Below, one piece after another: positions 36,542 to 43,397 of a stretch of DNA of 64,000 nucleotides (position 1 is the stretch's first letter; every line of letters begins with the position of its first letter). The DNA lies in contig NZ_MUKU01000012.1 of the NCBI RefSeq assembly GCF_002081825.1, positions 1 through 64,000 of the forward strand. Reading direction: 5' to 3'. The stretch comes from Chromobacterium haemolyticum. GTDB lineage: Bacteria; Pseudomonadota; Gammaproteobacteria; Burkholderiales; Chromobacteriaceae. Below the pieces are notes generated by a model. That model was not told where the DNA came from, did not search any database, and saw only the letters and a program-made list of their open reading frames with translations. A program made the position numbers and the translations under genes.

Positions 36542-37526
36542 TGCCTGCTCCGTTGTCGTTGCCATTGGCCGCATCCCAGCGGGCGCGGTAACTCGGGTCG
36601 TTCACGTACAGCGTCGGGTTGAACTTCTCCCCTCGCCGGACTGCTCCTGCTGTTGGCGCTGGCGGTGCGCCGGGCTGGCATTGGCGAGCTTCGATCAGAT
36701 CGCCGATCACCGCCGCTACCAGGCCAAGGTTGATGCGAAGCTGGCCCCGGTCCCGAAGCGTCTGCACCGCCAGATGGAAATCATCGTCGCTGGCGTTCTC
36801 CAGCCCTCGGTACTTGCCTTGCAGCTGGGCTGGGCTGCAGTTCACCCCCTTATCCCGCAGCAGTCGGCAGACATAGCCGATTCGCTGGACCTGGGCCGAG
36901 GGTTCGGAAAGCGGCGGACGCGGCGGCGCTTGTTCGCGCGGAGTGGGATTTAGACTGCTACTACTGCTACCGTCTTTTCCTCTTCCTATTCCCTTCCTAT
37001 TCCCTTCCACTTCCGTCAGTGAGTGCTCATTGAGTCCTCCGTGAGTGTTCACTGAGTCCTCCGTGAGTGCTCCGCTACTACTCACTGAATCTGCTATTGA
37101 ATCGAGGCCGTCATCAGTGTTCGATTCACTCAGCTGATCAGCATCACTCACTGAGTCACCCTGTCCGGCGGCCTCGGGTTGCGGCATATGGCAATGCGGC
37201 GGCGAGGGGTAGCGGGACTTGGACGGGCGATTGATCAGTTGGTGACGCTTCCAGCCAGTGACGAACCACCAGCGGCGGCCATCGGCTTCAAACAGGCCAA
37301 GGAGGCCCTGGCCAATCAGCTCGGAAACGAAGCCTTCGACATCCGCGGTCAGGATGTCGTCGGAGGGGAAAATTTGGGCCTTCACGGTCTTTGCGCTCGC
37401 CGGCATTACGCCGTTGTCGTCGCAGAAGTTCCACATGCCGATGAACATGAGGCGCGCCAGCGGCGAGCACTCCATCACCTGCTCTGCGGTCCAGAACTCC
37501 GGCTTTACCGTGCGAATTCGAGCCAT
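36498..37526 (-). CDS. Replication initiator O-like protein with internal origin repeats
   Basis: 342 aa. The N-terminal ~115 residues form a winged-helix initiator domain (RTVKPEFWTAEQVMECSPLA, RLMFIGMWNFCDDNGVMPA). Then comes a low-complexity Ser/Asp/Asn linker (NTDDGLDSIADSVSSSGAL), which is where the DNA carries iterons, followed by a C-terminal part for the loader. This is the lambda O arrangement. GAGGAG lies upstream of ATG 37526. Confidence 0.75.
   Translation of the reverse strand: MARIRTVKPEFWTAEQVMECSPLARLMFIGMWNFCDDNGVMPASAKTVKAQIFPSDDILTADVEGFVSELIGQGLLGLFEADGRRWWFVTGWKRHQLINRPSKSRYPSPPHCHMPQPEAAGQGDSVSDADQLSESNTDDGLDSIADSVSSSGALTEDSVNTHGGLNEHSLTEVEGNRKGIGRGKDGSSSSSLNPTPREQAPPRPPLSEPSAQVQRIGYVCRLLRDKGVNCSPAQLQGKYRGLENASDDDFHLAVQTLRDRGQLRINLGLVAAVIGDLIEARQCQPGAPPAPTAGAVRRGEKFNPTLYVNDPSYRARWDAANGNDNGAGNGNEPIDVTPQRVA
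37019..37160. repeat. Iteron array inside the O-like gene (candidate phage origin)
   Basis: Two 22-bp direct repeats (37019-37040, 37041-37062; core TTGAGTCCTCC / CTGAGTCCTCC preceded by GTGAGTG) plus a partial third at 37063. More TGAGTG/CACTCA motifs and CTGATCAG follow to 37160. A pyrimidine-rich tract with TTCCTATTCCC twice lies next to it (36975-37015), a possible melting region. Confidence 0.6.
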
Positions 37527-37553
37527 GCCACTGCTCCTCTGCCCGTAGCCGGT

Positions 37554-38153
37554 TTACTTGCCTTCAATGGTGTCCACCTTGGCGAACTCCAGTTCCCAGC
37601 CGGCCAGCTGCCCGGCGATCTGGCGCATGGCCTGGCGCGCGTGCTTGATCTGTTCGCGGTCGTTATGGTCTACCTTCCCGTCCGCAATGATCTCGGCGAG
37701 GTGGACGAACAGGTCGGCGGTGGTACGCATCGTGGCGCCCAGCGTGGCCGCGTCGGCGGTGGTGTCGTTGGCCACCGCCAGCATGCCGTGGACCTTGAGC
37801 AGATCGGCCAGGCACCCGTCGCGGTACTTACCTTCCAGCGTGGCCACCCAGGCGTCCAGGATCTCCAGGGGAATCTTAATTGCCCGTTTGATCCATCGCT
37901 CCACCGCCAGCGCGTTCTTGGCCTTAATCGCGTAAAACTCATCCGTGCTGCCATCCAGAGGGATTTCGTCCAGCGGGCAAGTCCGGCGCGCCTCCGGCGT
38001 CATCGCCAGATAGTTGTCGGTCAGCGCCTCGGAAAACTTGGTCAGGGGCTGCTTGGTCTCGGCCATTTGCTGCTTGGCCCAGGCAATCAAGGTGTCAGTC
38101 GGTGACTGAAAGTGTTGGGCGCTCATCGTGGTATGCCTTGTTTGCGATGTCAT
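37554..38153 (-). CDS. CII-like phage regulatory protein (CP76-like)
   Basis: About 199 aa from ATG 38153 (MTSQTRHTTMSAQ; 38126 is an alternative start). SALTDNYLAM-type segments such as FSEALTDNYLAMTPEARRTC and HNDREQIKHARQAMRQIAGQ recall the CII/CP76 family of regulators between cro and the replication genes. The match is weak; the position in the pR operon is the stronger argument. Confidence 0.45.
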   Translation of the reverse strand: MTSQTRHTTMSAQHFQSPTDTLIAWAKQQMAETKQPLTKFSEALTDNYLAMTPEARRTCPLDEIPLDGSTDEFYAIKAKNALAVERWIKRAIKIPLEILDAWVATLEGKYRDGCLADLLKVHGMLAVANDTTADAATLGATMRTTADLFVHLAEIIADGKVDHNDREQIKHARQAMRQIAGQLAGWELEFAKVDTIEGK

Positions 38154-38160
38154 AATTGGC

Positions 38161-38376
38161 TCATTGAGTTTGACTTGCGTTGCTAGCATCTACGCAGTCA
38201 GCCTTATCCAGGTCATATAGAGCTGGAAATCGTTGGATCAATTGGTAGGCGCTTCCATCCGGGACAAACTCACGCCACTTAGCCACAGCGGCAGTTGAAA
38301 CCCCGAGAGCTCGGGCGATTCTTGACTTTGCGCCGCGGCCACCACCGAAAAAGGAAACAACTGTAGAGGTCTTCAT
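38161..38376 (-). CDS. Cro-like repressor
   Basis: 71 aa from ATG 38376 (MKTSTVVSFFGGGRGAKSR). The HTH SRIARALGVSTAAVAKWREF followed by VPDGSAYQLIQRF closely follows the layout of P22-type Cro (AKALGIS..AVS.WKE..P...AY). It is the first gene of the leftward early operon, divergent from cI. Confidence 0.8.
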   Translation of the reverse strand: MKTSTVVSFFGGGRGAKSRIARALGVSTAAVAKWREFVPDGSAYQLIQRFPALYDLDKADCVDASNASQTQ

Positions 38377-38383
38377 GAATAGA

Positions 38384-38446
38384 ATGGTAACTTCAGTTCG
38401 CATGAGTTGCAACCCAAGGTTTTCACTCGATGCGCTAACCTTGGTT
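38384..38446. promoter_or_regulatory. OR-like operator/promoter region between cro and cI
   Basis: Three palindromes: AACttcaGTT (38389-38398), AACCcaaGGTT (38411-38421) and AACCttGGTT (38437-38446). Centres are about 22 and 25 bp apart. The leftward promoter pR is TTGCAA (38407-38412) and TACCAT (minus strand of 38384-38389) with 17-bp spacing; the first two sites overlap its -10 and -35. The third site lies 3 nt before the cI ATG, which has no Shine-Dalgarno and may be leaderless, as lambda pRM makes. Confidence 0.75.
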
Positions 38447-38449
38447 ACC

Positions 38450-38833
38450 ATGGAACACACACTCGGTGCGCGAATCCGCAGAGCGCTTGATGCGTTGACT
38501 GCTCGGAGCGGAGCAAAGAAGACTCCAAACTGGCTTGCAGGCCAAGTTGGAGTGTCGCGAAATGCTGCTTACAAATGGATGAACAACCCCAACGCGGGGA
38601 TTGATGGAGAGAACCTATACAAAGCCGCAAAGGCGCTGCAGGTAAGTTCTGATTGGCTGGCTTCTGGAAAGGGAGAGATGGAGCCAGACGCCAACAACGG
38701 CAACTACGTTGTGGCAGAGACAATGGAAGACCTTGTTCGTCAGGTCAAAGCCCGTGGCCATGATGAAGTGCTGGAGCTGATCAAACTGCTGGCCGACAAC
38801 AAGGATGAAATCTTCAATAAAAAAAGCGACTGA
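38450..38833 (+). CDS. CI-like phage repressor without S24 peptidase domain
   Basis: 127 aa from ATG 38450 (MEHTLGARIRRALDALTARS). The HTH is NWLAGQVGVSRNAAYKWMN. A short C-terminal segment (MEDLVRQVKARGHDEVLELI) replaces the usual cleavable S24 domain, so RecA-triggered self-cleavage is not expected and induction must work another way. It is divergent from cro across the three operators and ends in a bidirectional terminator. Confidence 0.78.
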   Translation: MEHTLGARIRRALDALTARSGAKKTPNWLAGQVGVSRNAAYKWMNNPNAGIDGENLYKAAKALQVSSDWLASGKGEMEPDANNGNYVVAETMEDLVRQVKARGHDEVLELIKLLADNKDEIFNKKSD

Positions 38834-38849
38834 AGCCAGTCGCTTTTTC
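38820..38849. terminator. Bidirectional terminator between cI and the 76-aa gene
   Basis: AGCGACTG-AAGC-CAGTCGCT with A run before and T run after; serves both convergent genes. Confidence 0.8.
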
Positions 38850-38853
38850 CGCT

Positions 38854-39084
38854 TTACCGTAGCTCAATCCCCTTCAAAATATCCCGTGCCGCAGCCAACA
38901 TCCCTGCAACATCTCCCCCGTAGTTCATAATCTTTTTCCCATCCCGTCTTACTGCAAGATAGAAAAAACTGACCAGATCATCGGCGCCGCCAGTTTGAGT
39001 CCGTGGCCTGAAGTGATGGCAGGAAACTGTATGGACACAAGTTGCGCCAGGGTCGTGGGGTACATCGGTATTGCCGCAGTGCAT
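38854..39084 (-). CDS. Small protein of unknown function next to cI (possible antirepressor)
   Basis: 76 aa, MHCGNTDVPHDPGATCVHTV at the start (Cys/His rich), then VSFFYLAVRRDGKKIMNYGG and AGMLAAARDILKGIELR. CGGAGTAAG gives a good ribosome-binding site. A LuxR-type dyad lies ~50 bp upstream and luxR itself is the next gene in the same direction. Known phage quorum-sensing modules pair the receptor with a small antirepressor; that role here is inference. Confidence 0.6.
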   Translation of the reverse strand: MHCGNTDVPHDPGATCVHTVSCHHFRPRTQTGGADDLVSFFYLAVRRDGKKIMNYGGDVAGMLAAARDILKGIELR

Positions 39085-39125
39085 TTCTTACTCCGTTTCG
39101 TCGTCGAGCTAAGGGCCTATCTGTC

Positions 39126-39145
39126 ATGTGTCAGTTCTGACATGT
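39126..39145. promoter_or_regulatory. Candidate LuxR-type box
   Basis: ATGTGTCAGTTCTGACATGT contains a perfect 14-bp palindrome (TGTCAGTTCTGACA, 39129-39142) with the core CAGTTCTG seen in las/lux boxes. It lies between luxR and the 76-aa gene. The remaining gap (39085-39267) is AT-rich with no gene. Confidence 0.5.
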
Positions 39146-39267
39146 GAGGGTCATACTGATCTTGAATGCAAATATTGTCCCATCTGACATCGTTCAGAGT
39201 CACTGTGTAAAATTCTAGTTAACAGAAATATTCTGTACTGATGACGAGTTTAGAAAAACTTAACAAG

Positions 39268-40032
39268 CTATGAGTTTTCTCCCGCTCCCAACTTGAACAT
39301 CAACTGCTCCATCGTGGTACAGCCGTACTCGGCTTTCAGCTGGTCAAGGCTGTATCTCAGCCCATTAAGAGACATGTTCAATTGTAATGCGGCCTGCCGC
39401 TGTGTTAAGCCCTGGTTCAGTATCAGGTTTATTATCATTCTCTGATTGACTGTCATTTTTGCTAGTAATCTGTTTGAAGCAAAAACTCTATAGGCAACGT
39501 CGGCGAAATCGGGCATCAGGATTTCCAGCAGCTCGCGCGCCGGGCGCTGAGTCTCTACCTCCTCGCCGATCAGGGACAGGATCAGCCGGCAATCAGGCCA
39601 TGCCGCTTTGTACGAGAGCCCGTGAGTCAGGCCACTTGCGACCACGCCGCGGTGGAATCGCTCTTCCAGTTGCGTCCTGGGCTTCATGCCCAACAGCAAG
39701 GGCGACCAGGGGAAAACAATGCCTGAGGGGCCAAGGGCGACGGGGTCGACTGTGTCATAGCGCGCGGCGGCGTATTGCTCCAGCCAGGCGGCCGGCCAGC
39801 CAAGATTGATGTGCATGCCCTCATCGAAGCCATCGTCCCCGAAGAACGCGACGAGGATCAGCGGCGCGCCGCCAGTGGTCACCCGCACCAAGGACAAGGC
39901 CGCCGCAAGATCGTCCTTGGTTTTGACTCGGATCAGCAGCCGGCGAAGCACCGCGGTGTCGTGGACGGCGGCGCCGGCACGGTTGCGGAACAGCTCGATG
40001 GCTTCGGGGAGATTCGACAGGGTTATCTGCAT
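39268..40032 (-). CDS. LuxR-type quorum-sensing receptor/transcription factor encoded by the prophage
   Basis: 254 aa. An N-terminal autoinducer-binding domain has the conserved set: Trp and Tyr in PAAWLEQYAAARYD, Asp-Pro in YDTVDPVALG, Trp in IVFPWSPLLL, and Gly in VVASGLTHGLSYKA. The C-terminal LuxR HTH is GLTQRQAALQLNMSLNGLRY then SLDQLKAEYGCTTMEQLMF. The normally conserved Glu at the start of the HTH (LTxRE) is replaced by Gln. No luxI-type synthase is in the window, so it is a LuxR solo that would sense a host or neighbour acyl-homoserine lactone. It sits between two phage repressor genes. Confidence 0.85.
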   Translation of the reverse strand: MQITLSNLPEAIELFRNRAGAAVHDTAVLRRLLIRVKTKDDLAAALSLVRVTTGGAPLILVAFFGDDGFDEGMHINLGWPAAWLEQYAAARYDTVDPVALGPSGIVFPWSPLLLGMKPRTQLEERFHRGVVASGLTHGLSYKAAWPDCRLILSLIGEEVETQRPARELLEILMPDFADVAYRVFASNRLLAKMTVNQRMIINLILNQGLTQRQAALQLNMSLNGLRYSLDQLKAEYGCTTMEQLMFKLGAGENS

Positions 40033-40036
40033 TTAA

Positions 40037-40068
40037 AATGGCCTCCTCATTGTTCAAGGTAGGCCATT
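40037..40068 (-). promoter_or_regulatory. RNA hairpin that can hide the luxR ribosome-binding site
   Basis: In the luxR mRNA, AATGGCCT pairs with AGGCCATT across 16 nt. The GAGGAGG Shine-Dalgarno overlaps the second arm, and the ATG follows 4 nt after it. Confidence 0.55.
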
Positions 40069-40077
40069 CGGGAACGC

Positions 40078-40116
40078 AAAAAAACCCTACCGCGCGTTGC
40101 GGTTTCAGCGCGCGGT
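40078..40116 (-). terminator. Terminator after the second repressor gene
   Basis: Minus-strand ACCGCGCG and CGCGCGGT arms, then AGGG and seven T. The stop codon at 40105-40107 lies inside the hairpin. It separates this gene from luxR. Confidence 0.7.
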
Positions 40117-40440
40117 TTTAAGGAGGAGCTGAACCAGCTGCCAGACTTCGTCCTGGCCCTTGCTCAGCATCTGCTCTGCGACGTCTTCAATCGAATCTGC
40201 GGAAAGATAGGGCTGGTCAGTGGTGGCCGGCGGCATCTTGTTGCCCTTGCCCGTCTCCAGCCACTGCGGCGTGACGCCCAGCGCCCTGGCGATGTCCAGA
40301 ATTCTGGTTGTGTCGCGGTTGCGACCGTTCTCCAGATCGCCGATCAAGCCGCGGCTGACGCCGGCCTTGCGCGCCAGGTCTTCCTGACGCCACTTGCGGC
40401 GCACGCGCTCCGCCCGTATTCGTTCACCTCGTCCATTCAT
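40105..40440 (-). CDS. Second XRE-family repressor, paralogous to CI
   Basis: 111 aa. The HTH is RQEDLARKAGVSRGLIGDLE then NGRNRDTTRILDIARALGV. Its tail SIEDVAEQMLSKGQDEVWQL matches the tail of CI (MEDLVRQVKARGHDEVLELI) in spacing and key residues, so the two are related repressors without peptidase domains. It is divergent from the XRE-ImmA pair across ~200 bp that holds short dyads (ACCC-N6-GGGT next to its start; GACGC-ATCA-GCGTC at 40486-40499). Confidence 0.78.
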   Translation of the reverse strand: MNGRGERIRAERVRRKWRQEDLARKAGVSRGLIGDLENGRNRDTTRILDIARALGVTPQWLETGKGNKMPPATTDQPYLSADSIEDVAEQMLSKGQDEVWQLVQLLLKTAR

Positions 40441-40582
40441 TGACCCATTTTCGGGTACAGGTGCGACGCGATGGCAGCATGCTGTGACGCATCAGCGTCT
40501 CGATGTTGCGCACTGTGGTTTGTTGCAGAAATCACCTGATGAGATGCCACGAGGGAACTTCAAGAGAGGGCTTAACTAAATA

Positions 40583-40611
40583 TTGACATTTGTTTACCAG
40601 ATTGGTAAAGT
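40583..40611 (+). promoter_or_regulatory. Promoter and operator of the XRE-ImmA pair
   Basis: TTGACA (40583-40588) and TAAAGT (40606-40611) with 17-bp spacing. Between them lies the palindrome TTTACC-AGATT-GGTAAA (40593-40609), well placed for autorepression by the XRE protein. Confidence 0.65.
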
Positions 40612-40645
40612 AATTGATGAAAGTAGTAGTGACCAGGGGAGCGCC

Positions 40646-41002
40646 ATGATTATCACTGAATTCGGAAAGCTGATTCGCAAAGCTCGGCTTGATGCCGAGA
40701 TCACCCTAACAAAAATGGCCAACGATCTTGAAGTTACTTCGGCATTTCTTAGTGGCTTAGAGACCGGTAGGAAGAAGATTCCTGATGGTTGGGCCAAGAG
40801 AGTTGAAGAGTACTTTGGATCGATGAACATGAGGGTGTCCGGCTTGGCTGAAGCGGCTGACATTACAAACAAGTCCATACCTTTGGAGGGGCTATCACCA
40901 GAACACCAAAGACTGATGGCTGGCTTTGCAAGAATGACGCCAAGTCATCAACAGCTACAGAGATTGCAAGACTTGCTGATTGAACTCAAAAACGATGACT
41001 AA
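40646..41002 (+). CDS. ImmR-like XRE regulator
   Basis: 118 aa from ATG 40646 (MIITEFGKLIRKARLDAEIT) with GGGGAG upstream. The HTH is TKMANDLEVTSAFLSGLETG. A helical tail (LSPEHQRLMAGFARMTPSHQ) follows. It is 19 nt before an ImmA peptidase gene; in ImmR/ImmA pairs the peptidase cleaves the repressor to derepress transfer or lytic genes. Confidence 0.78.
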   Translation: MIITEFGKLIRKARLDAEITLTKMANDLEVTSAFLSGLETGRKKIPDGWAKRVEEYFGSMNMRVSGLAEAADITNKSIPLEGLSPEHQRLMAGFARMTPSHQQLQRLQDLLIELKNDD

Positions 41003-41021
41003 TTGAAAACAAAGGGGAAAT

Positions 41022-41588
41022 ATGGAGCCAAAGTACTATAGCCCTAGGGGGTACCAAGTCACCCCTCGAAGCGTTGAGAGCATTAGGGCAAAAGCAATTC
41101 AATCACGAATTGCTCTTGGGTTGGGCCCTGATAGGTTTGATGCTGCTCCACTTCTTGACCGGCTTAGTGTCGAGTTCAATGTCCATGTCGATATTGTTGA
41201 GAACCATGAGGTTTCCAACGGCATTGAAGCGACATCCTACCCCGGCCTGTTCTTCATGAGGATTCCCGAACGAACCTGGGAAGGGATAGAAAGCGGTGAG
41301 CCTAGGGCTAGATTTACTTTTATGCATGAGTTGGGTCATCTCATTCTGCAACATGATTTCAGCTTGCATCGAGAGAATTGCCCTGTTGAGCATAAAGCAT
41401 ATGAGGATTCGGAGTGGCAGGCAGATCAGTTTGCTGCAGAGTTGCTGATGCCACTTTCAGTGATCAATGCTTGCAAGCTTTACGATGCTGTAGGTTTAGC
41501 CGAGTTCTTTGACGTGTCTTTGCCGGCTGCAGAAGTCAGGCTGCGGCAGCTGAGGAAACGAAACGAACTCCAGGAGAAAAAAAGATAA
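41022..41588 (+). CDS. ImmA/IrrE-family metallopeptidase
   Basis: 188 aa. The zinc motif is FTFMHELGHLILQHD (~105), with the third ligand in EWQADQFAAELLMPLSV (~140). The N-terminal part (AAPLLDRLSVEFNVHVDIVE) fits IrrE/ImmA enzymes. Its likely substrate is the XRE protein encoded just before it. The pair has lower GC than neighbouring phage genes. Confidence 0.82.
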   Translation: MEPKYYSPRGYQVTPRSVESIRAKAIQSRIALGLGPDRFDAAPLLDRLSVEFNVHVDIVENHEVSNGIEATSYPGLFFMRIPERTWEGIESGEPRARFTFMHELGHLILQHDFSLHRENCPVEHKAYEDSEWQADQFAAELLMPLSVINACKLYDAVGLAEFFDVSLPAAEVRLRQLRKRNELQEKKR

Positions 41589-41781
41589 AGGCCGCACTCA
41601 AGAACAATGCGACCTCTTGGTCAAAGTAACGTTGGCGCGTTGCTTTGGATACTGGTCCTCTAGCCACCACTTGCAAGAGACGGATAGAGTGTTTAGCGAA
41701 AAATGGAATTTCACTATACACATCAGTTTATCTCTTGTCCATAGGTTAAGTGCTAGCAACTCTACTTATCAAGGACACATC

Positions 41782-41877
41782 ATGGGACCCAAAACTGTAC
41801 CTGTACGTGCCTACGACCGTCAGCGCTATGGCCGTCGTGAGCAAGTTCGCAAGCACATGCGCAGCATGCCGCGCTAA
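41782..41877 (+). CDS. 31-aa arginine-rich peptide
   Basis: AAGGACAC lies just upstream of ATG 41782. The peptide begins MGPKTVPVRAYDRQRYGRR and is rich in Arg/Lys throughout. It has its own terminator at 41897. The ~190 nt before it hold AT-rich promoter-like sequence and no other gene. It may be an RNA- or DNA-binding peptide. Confidence 0.5.
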   Translation: MGPKTVPVRAYDRQRYGRREQVRKHMRSMPR

Positions 41878-41896
41878 GTTGTAGACTGCTGCAAAT

Positions 41897-41928
41897 TACC
41901 CGCCCATCTTCTAGATGGGTGGGTTTTA
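41897..41928. terminator. Terminator after the 31-aa gene
   Basis: ACCCGCCCATC-TTCTA-GATGGGTGGGT followed by TTTATTTA. The minus-strand side could also end the 42070-43337 run. Confidence 0.7.
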
Positions 41929-42069
41929 TTTATTCAATTGGCCTGCCGGAGCGCTGGCGCCCCTGGCCTTACGGTCTATGGGTTGCCTTGAGCTGACGAT
42001 GGTCATCAGCACCAGGAAGGCGAGGACGCCACCCTTGCTCCGCTCAGTGAAGCTGCGGTGTGTCTTTTC

Positions 42070-42264
42070 TCAAATGGACACATACCTCCAGGTCTTGAGC
42101 CCCAGCCGAAGGGCAACGACCTTGGCTGACTCCTTGTTGCCCCATAGCGGTGCGGCACTCAGGTCTAGGGTATCGGACAGCGTGTAGCCGGCCTCCGGAT
42201 TATCACGCTGGTACACATACCACTTCACCTTTTCGCCAGTCGTGGCGAGAACATAGCTTTTCAT
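42070..42264 (-). CDS. Small phage protein of unknown function (64 aa)
   Basis: From ATG 42264 (MKSYVLATTGEKVKWYVYQR) with GAGTGA upstream. After its TGA stop the same frame stays open for 47 codons (TM-like GGVLAFLVLMTIV), which may be chance or a separate small gene. Between 41929 and 42069 nothing else was found. Confidence 0.5.
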   Translation of the reverse strand: MKSYVLATTGEKVKWYVYQRDNPEAGYTLSDTLDLSAAPLWGNKESAKVVALRLGLKTWRYVSI

Positions 42265-42265
42265 T

Positions 42266-42721
42266 TCACTCAAACTCTTTGCAGTTGTTGTCCTTCATGC
42301 CGTTCTGGACGTAGCGCTCCTGCCACTTCAGGTCACGATCCTTGGCGCCGTTGTAGCCCTGGCTGCGCTCCTCGGCGTTGTCGTCGCGCCAGCCCTTATA
42401 GAACTTGCACTTGCGCTGGTGATCCTTCTTGTCGGCATCCTCTATCGCGTTGCGGTACTCGTTCCTGGCCTGCTGCCGTAGCCGGTCGTTCTCTTTCCGC
42501 GCCTCGCGGTTTTGCCGCAACCGTTCCTGCCGCTGGATGTCGCGGCTGTCGTATTCCATGTAGCCGCTGTCCAGCGTGTGGTGCCGCACCGATCCGCTGC
42601 AGGCCACGTCCGAGTAAGTCACCTTCCCGTCCGCTCCAACGCATTTGAAGATGGCGTGCGCCGGCGCCGCGGCGACGATGACGGTAAAGGCCGCGATCAA
42701 TGAAAGTGTTCTATGCGACAT
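42266..42721 (-). CDS. Exported DUF4124-like protein
   Basis: 151 aa. A signal peptide (LSLIAAFTVIVAAAPAHA) is followed by IFKCVGADGKVTYSDVACSG, a DUF4124 motif, and a long charged helix (RQERLRQNREARKENDRLRQ). Periplasmic; function unknown. It overlaps the BRCT gene by 11 nt. Confidence 0.65.
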   Translation of the reverse strand: MSHRTLSLIAAFTVIVAAAPAHAIFKCVGADGKVTYSDVACSGSVRHHTLDSGYMEYDSRDIQRQERLRQNREARKENDRLRQQARNEYRNAIEDADKKDHQRKCKFYKGWRDDNAEERSQGYNGAKDRDLKWQERYVQNGMKDNNCKEFE

Positions 42722-43337
42722 ATCTCACCCAGTGGGACTCGGGAATGATGTGGATTTGACGGCCCTTAGTTTGGTACTCCACCGCCTTTTCGATCTTGCT
42801 TCCAAACGTGCTGTGCTTCCAGTCTCGGCTGCCAATGGTGCCGATCACTAGAAAGTCCAAATCGACTTTGACGCCAGGTAGCACTACCCCTCCTTTGCTC
42901 TCTATCGCTTCCTGCACCTTCTTCCTTGTACCGAATTCAAACGTCCCCGTGACGCAGAACTTACAACCATCAATGGTGAGGTCCGGAAGAGGGCTAGAGA
43001 ACGGGAGTTCAGTCGAGAGAGAGGCTACGTCGCCGGCAGGATTGCCTCCGGTAATGCCTGAAATGAGGCGGATCAATTCCAGTTGCTCATCTGGGTCCAC
43101 CACTCCATCGGCCATGATTTCTGGCAATCGCTCAACAACAACATTCAGCGGCCATTGGTCCATTGCTTCTTGATGGGTGTGAAGCCAGTTCGCGATGAAC
43201 TCCACCTCCTCGGCAACAACAAGGCCGTCAGCGATGACCCCCTTACAGATGCCAACGAATTCTGAGACGTCTCTCTTGATCCGGTCCTTTGACTGAAAAG
43301 CGGCTATTGGCTGCCCTTGGTTGTCGAGGTGCTTCAT
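42711..43337 (-). CDS. BRCT-domain phage protein
   Basis: 208 aa. The helical N-terminal half (RIKRDVSEFVGICKGVIADG, LPEIMADGVVDPDEQLELIR) is followed by a C-terminal BRCT domain: GCKFCVTGTFEFGTRKKVQE, AIESKGGVVLPGVKVDLDFL and a final HIIPESHW. BRCT domains of this form occur in bacterial DNA ligase and bind DNA ends or phosphoproteins. It reads leftwards from the OL region; a TAAAAT -10 lies at 43364-43369. Confidence 0.72.
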   Translation of the reverse strand: MKHLDNQGQPIAAFQSKDRIKRDVSEFVGICKGVIADGLVVAEEVEFIANWLHTHQEAMDQWPLNVVVERLPEIMADGVVDPDEQLELIRLISGITGGNPAGDVASLSTELPFSSPLPDLTIDGCKFCVTGTFEFGTRKKVQEAIESKGGVVLPGVKVDLDFLVIGTIGSRDWKHSTFGSKIEKAVEYQTKGRQIHIIPESHWVRYVA

Positions 43338-43397
43338 GGCGAGCTCCGTATTTTGACATTGTCATTTTATCCCCGAAGTTGGTGTTGCATAAATGCG

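Noticed and set aside
37019-37160. CRISPR-like array
   Set aside because: Repeats are directly adjacent without spacers and lie inside a coding gene; they fit origin iterons.
42070-42264. UGA read-through extension of the 64-aa protein
   Set aside because: The 47-codon open stretch after the stop has no recoding signal; listed only as a note.
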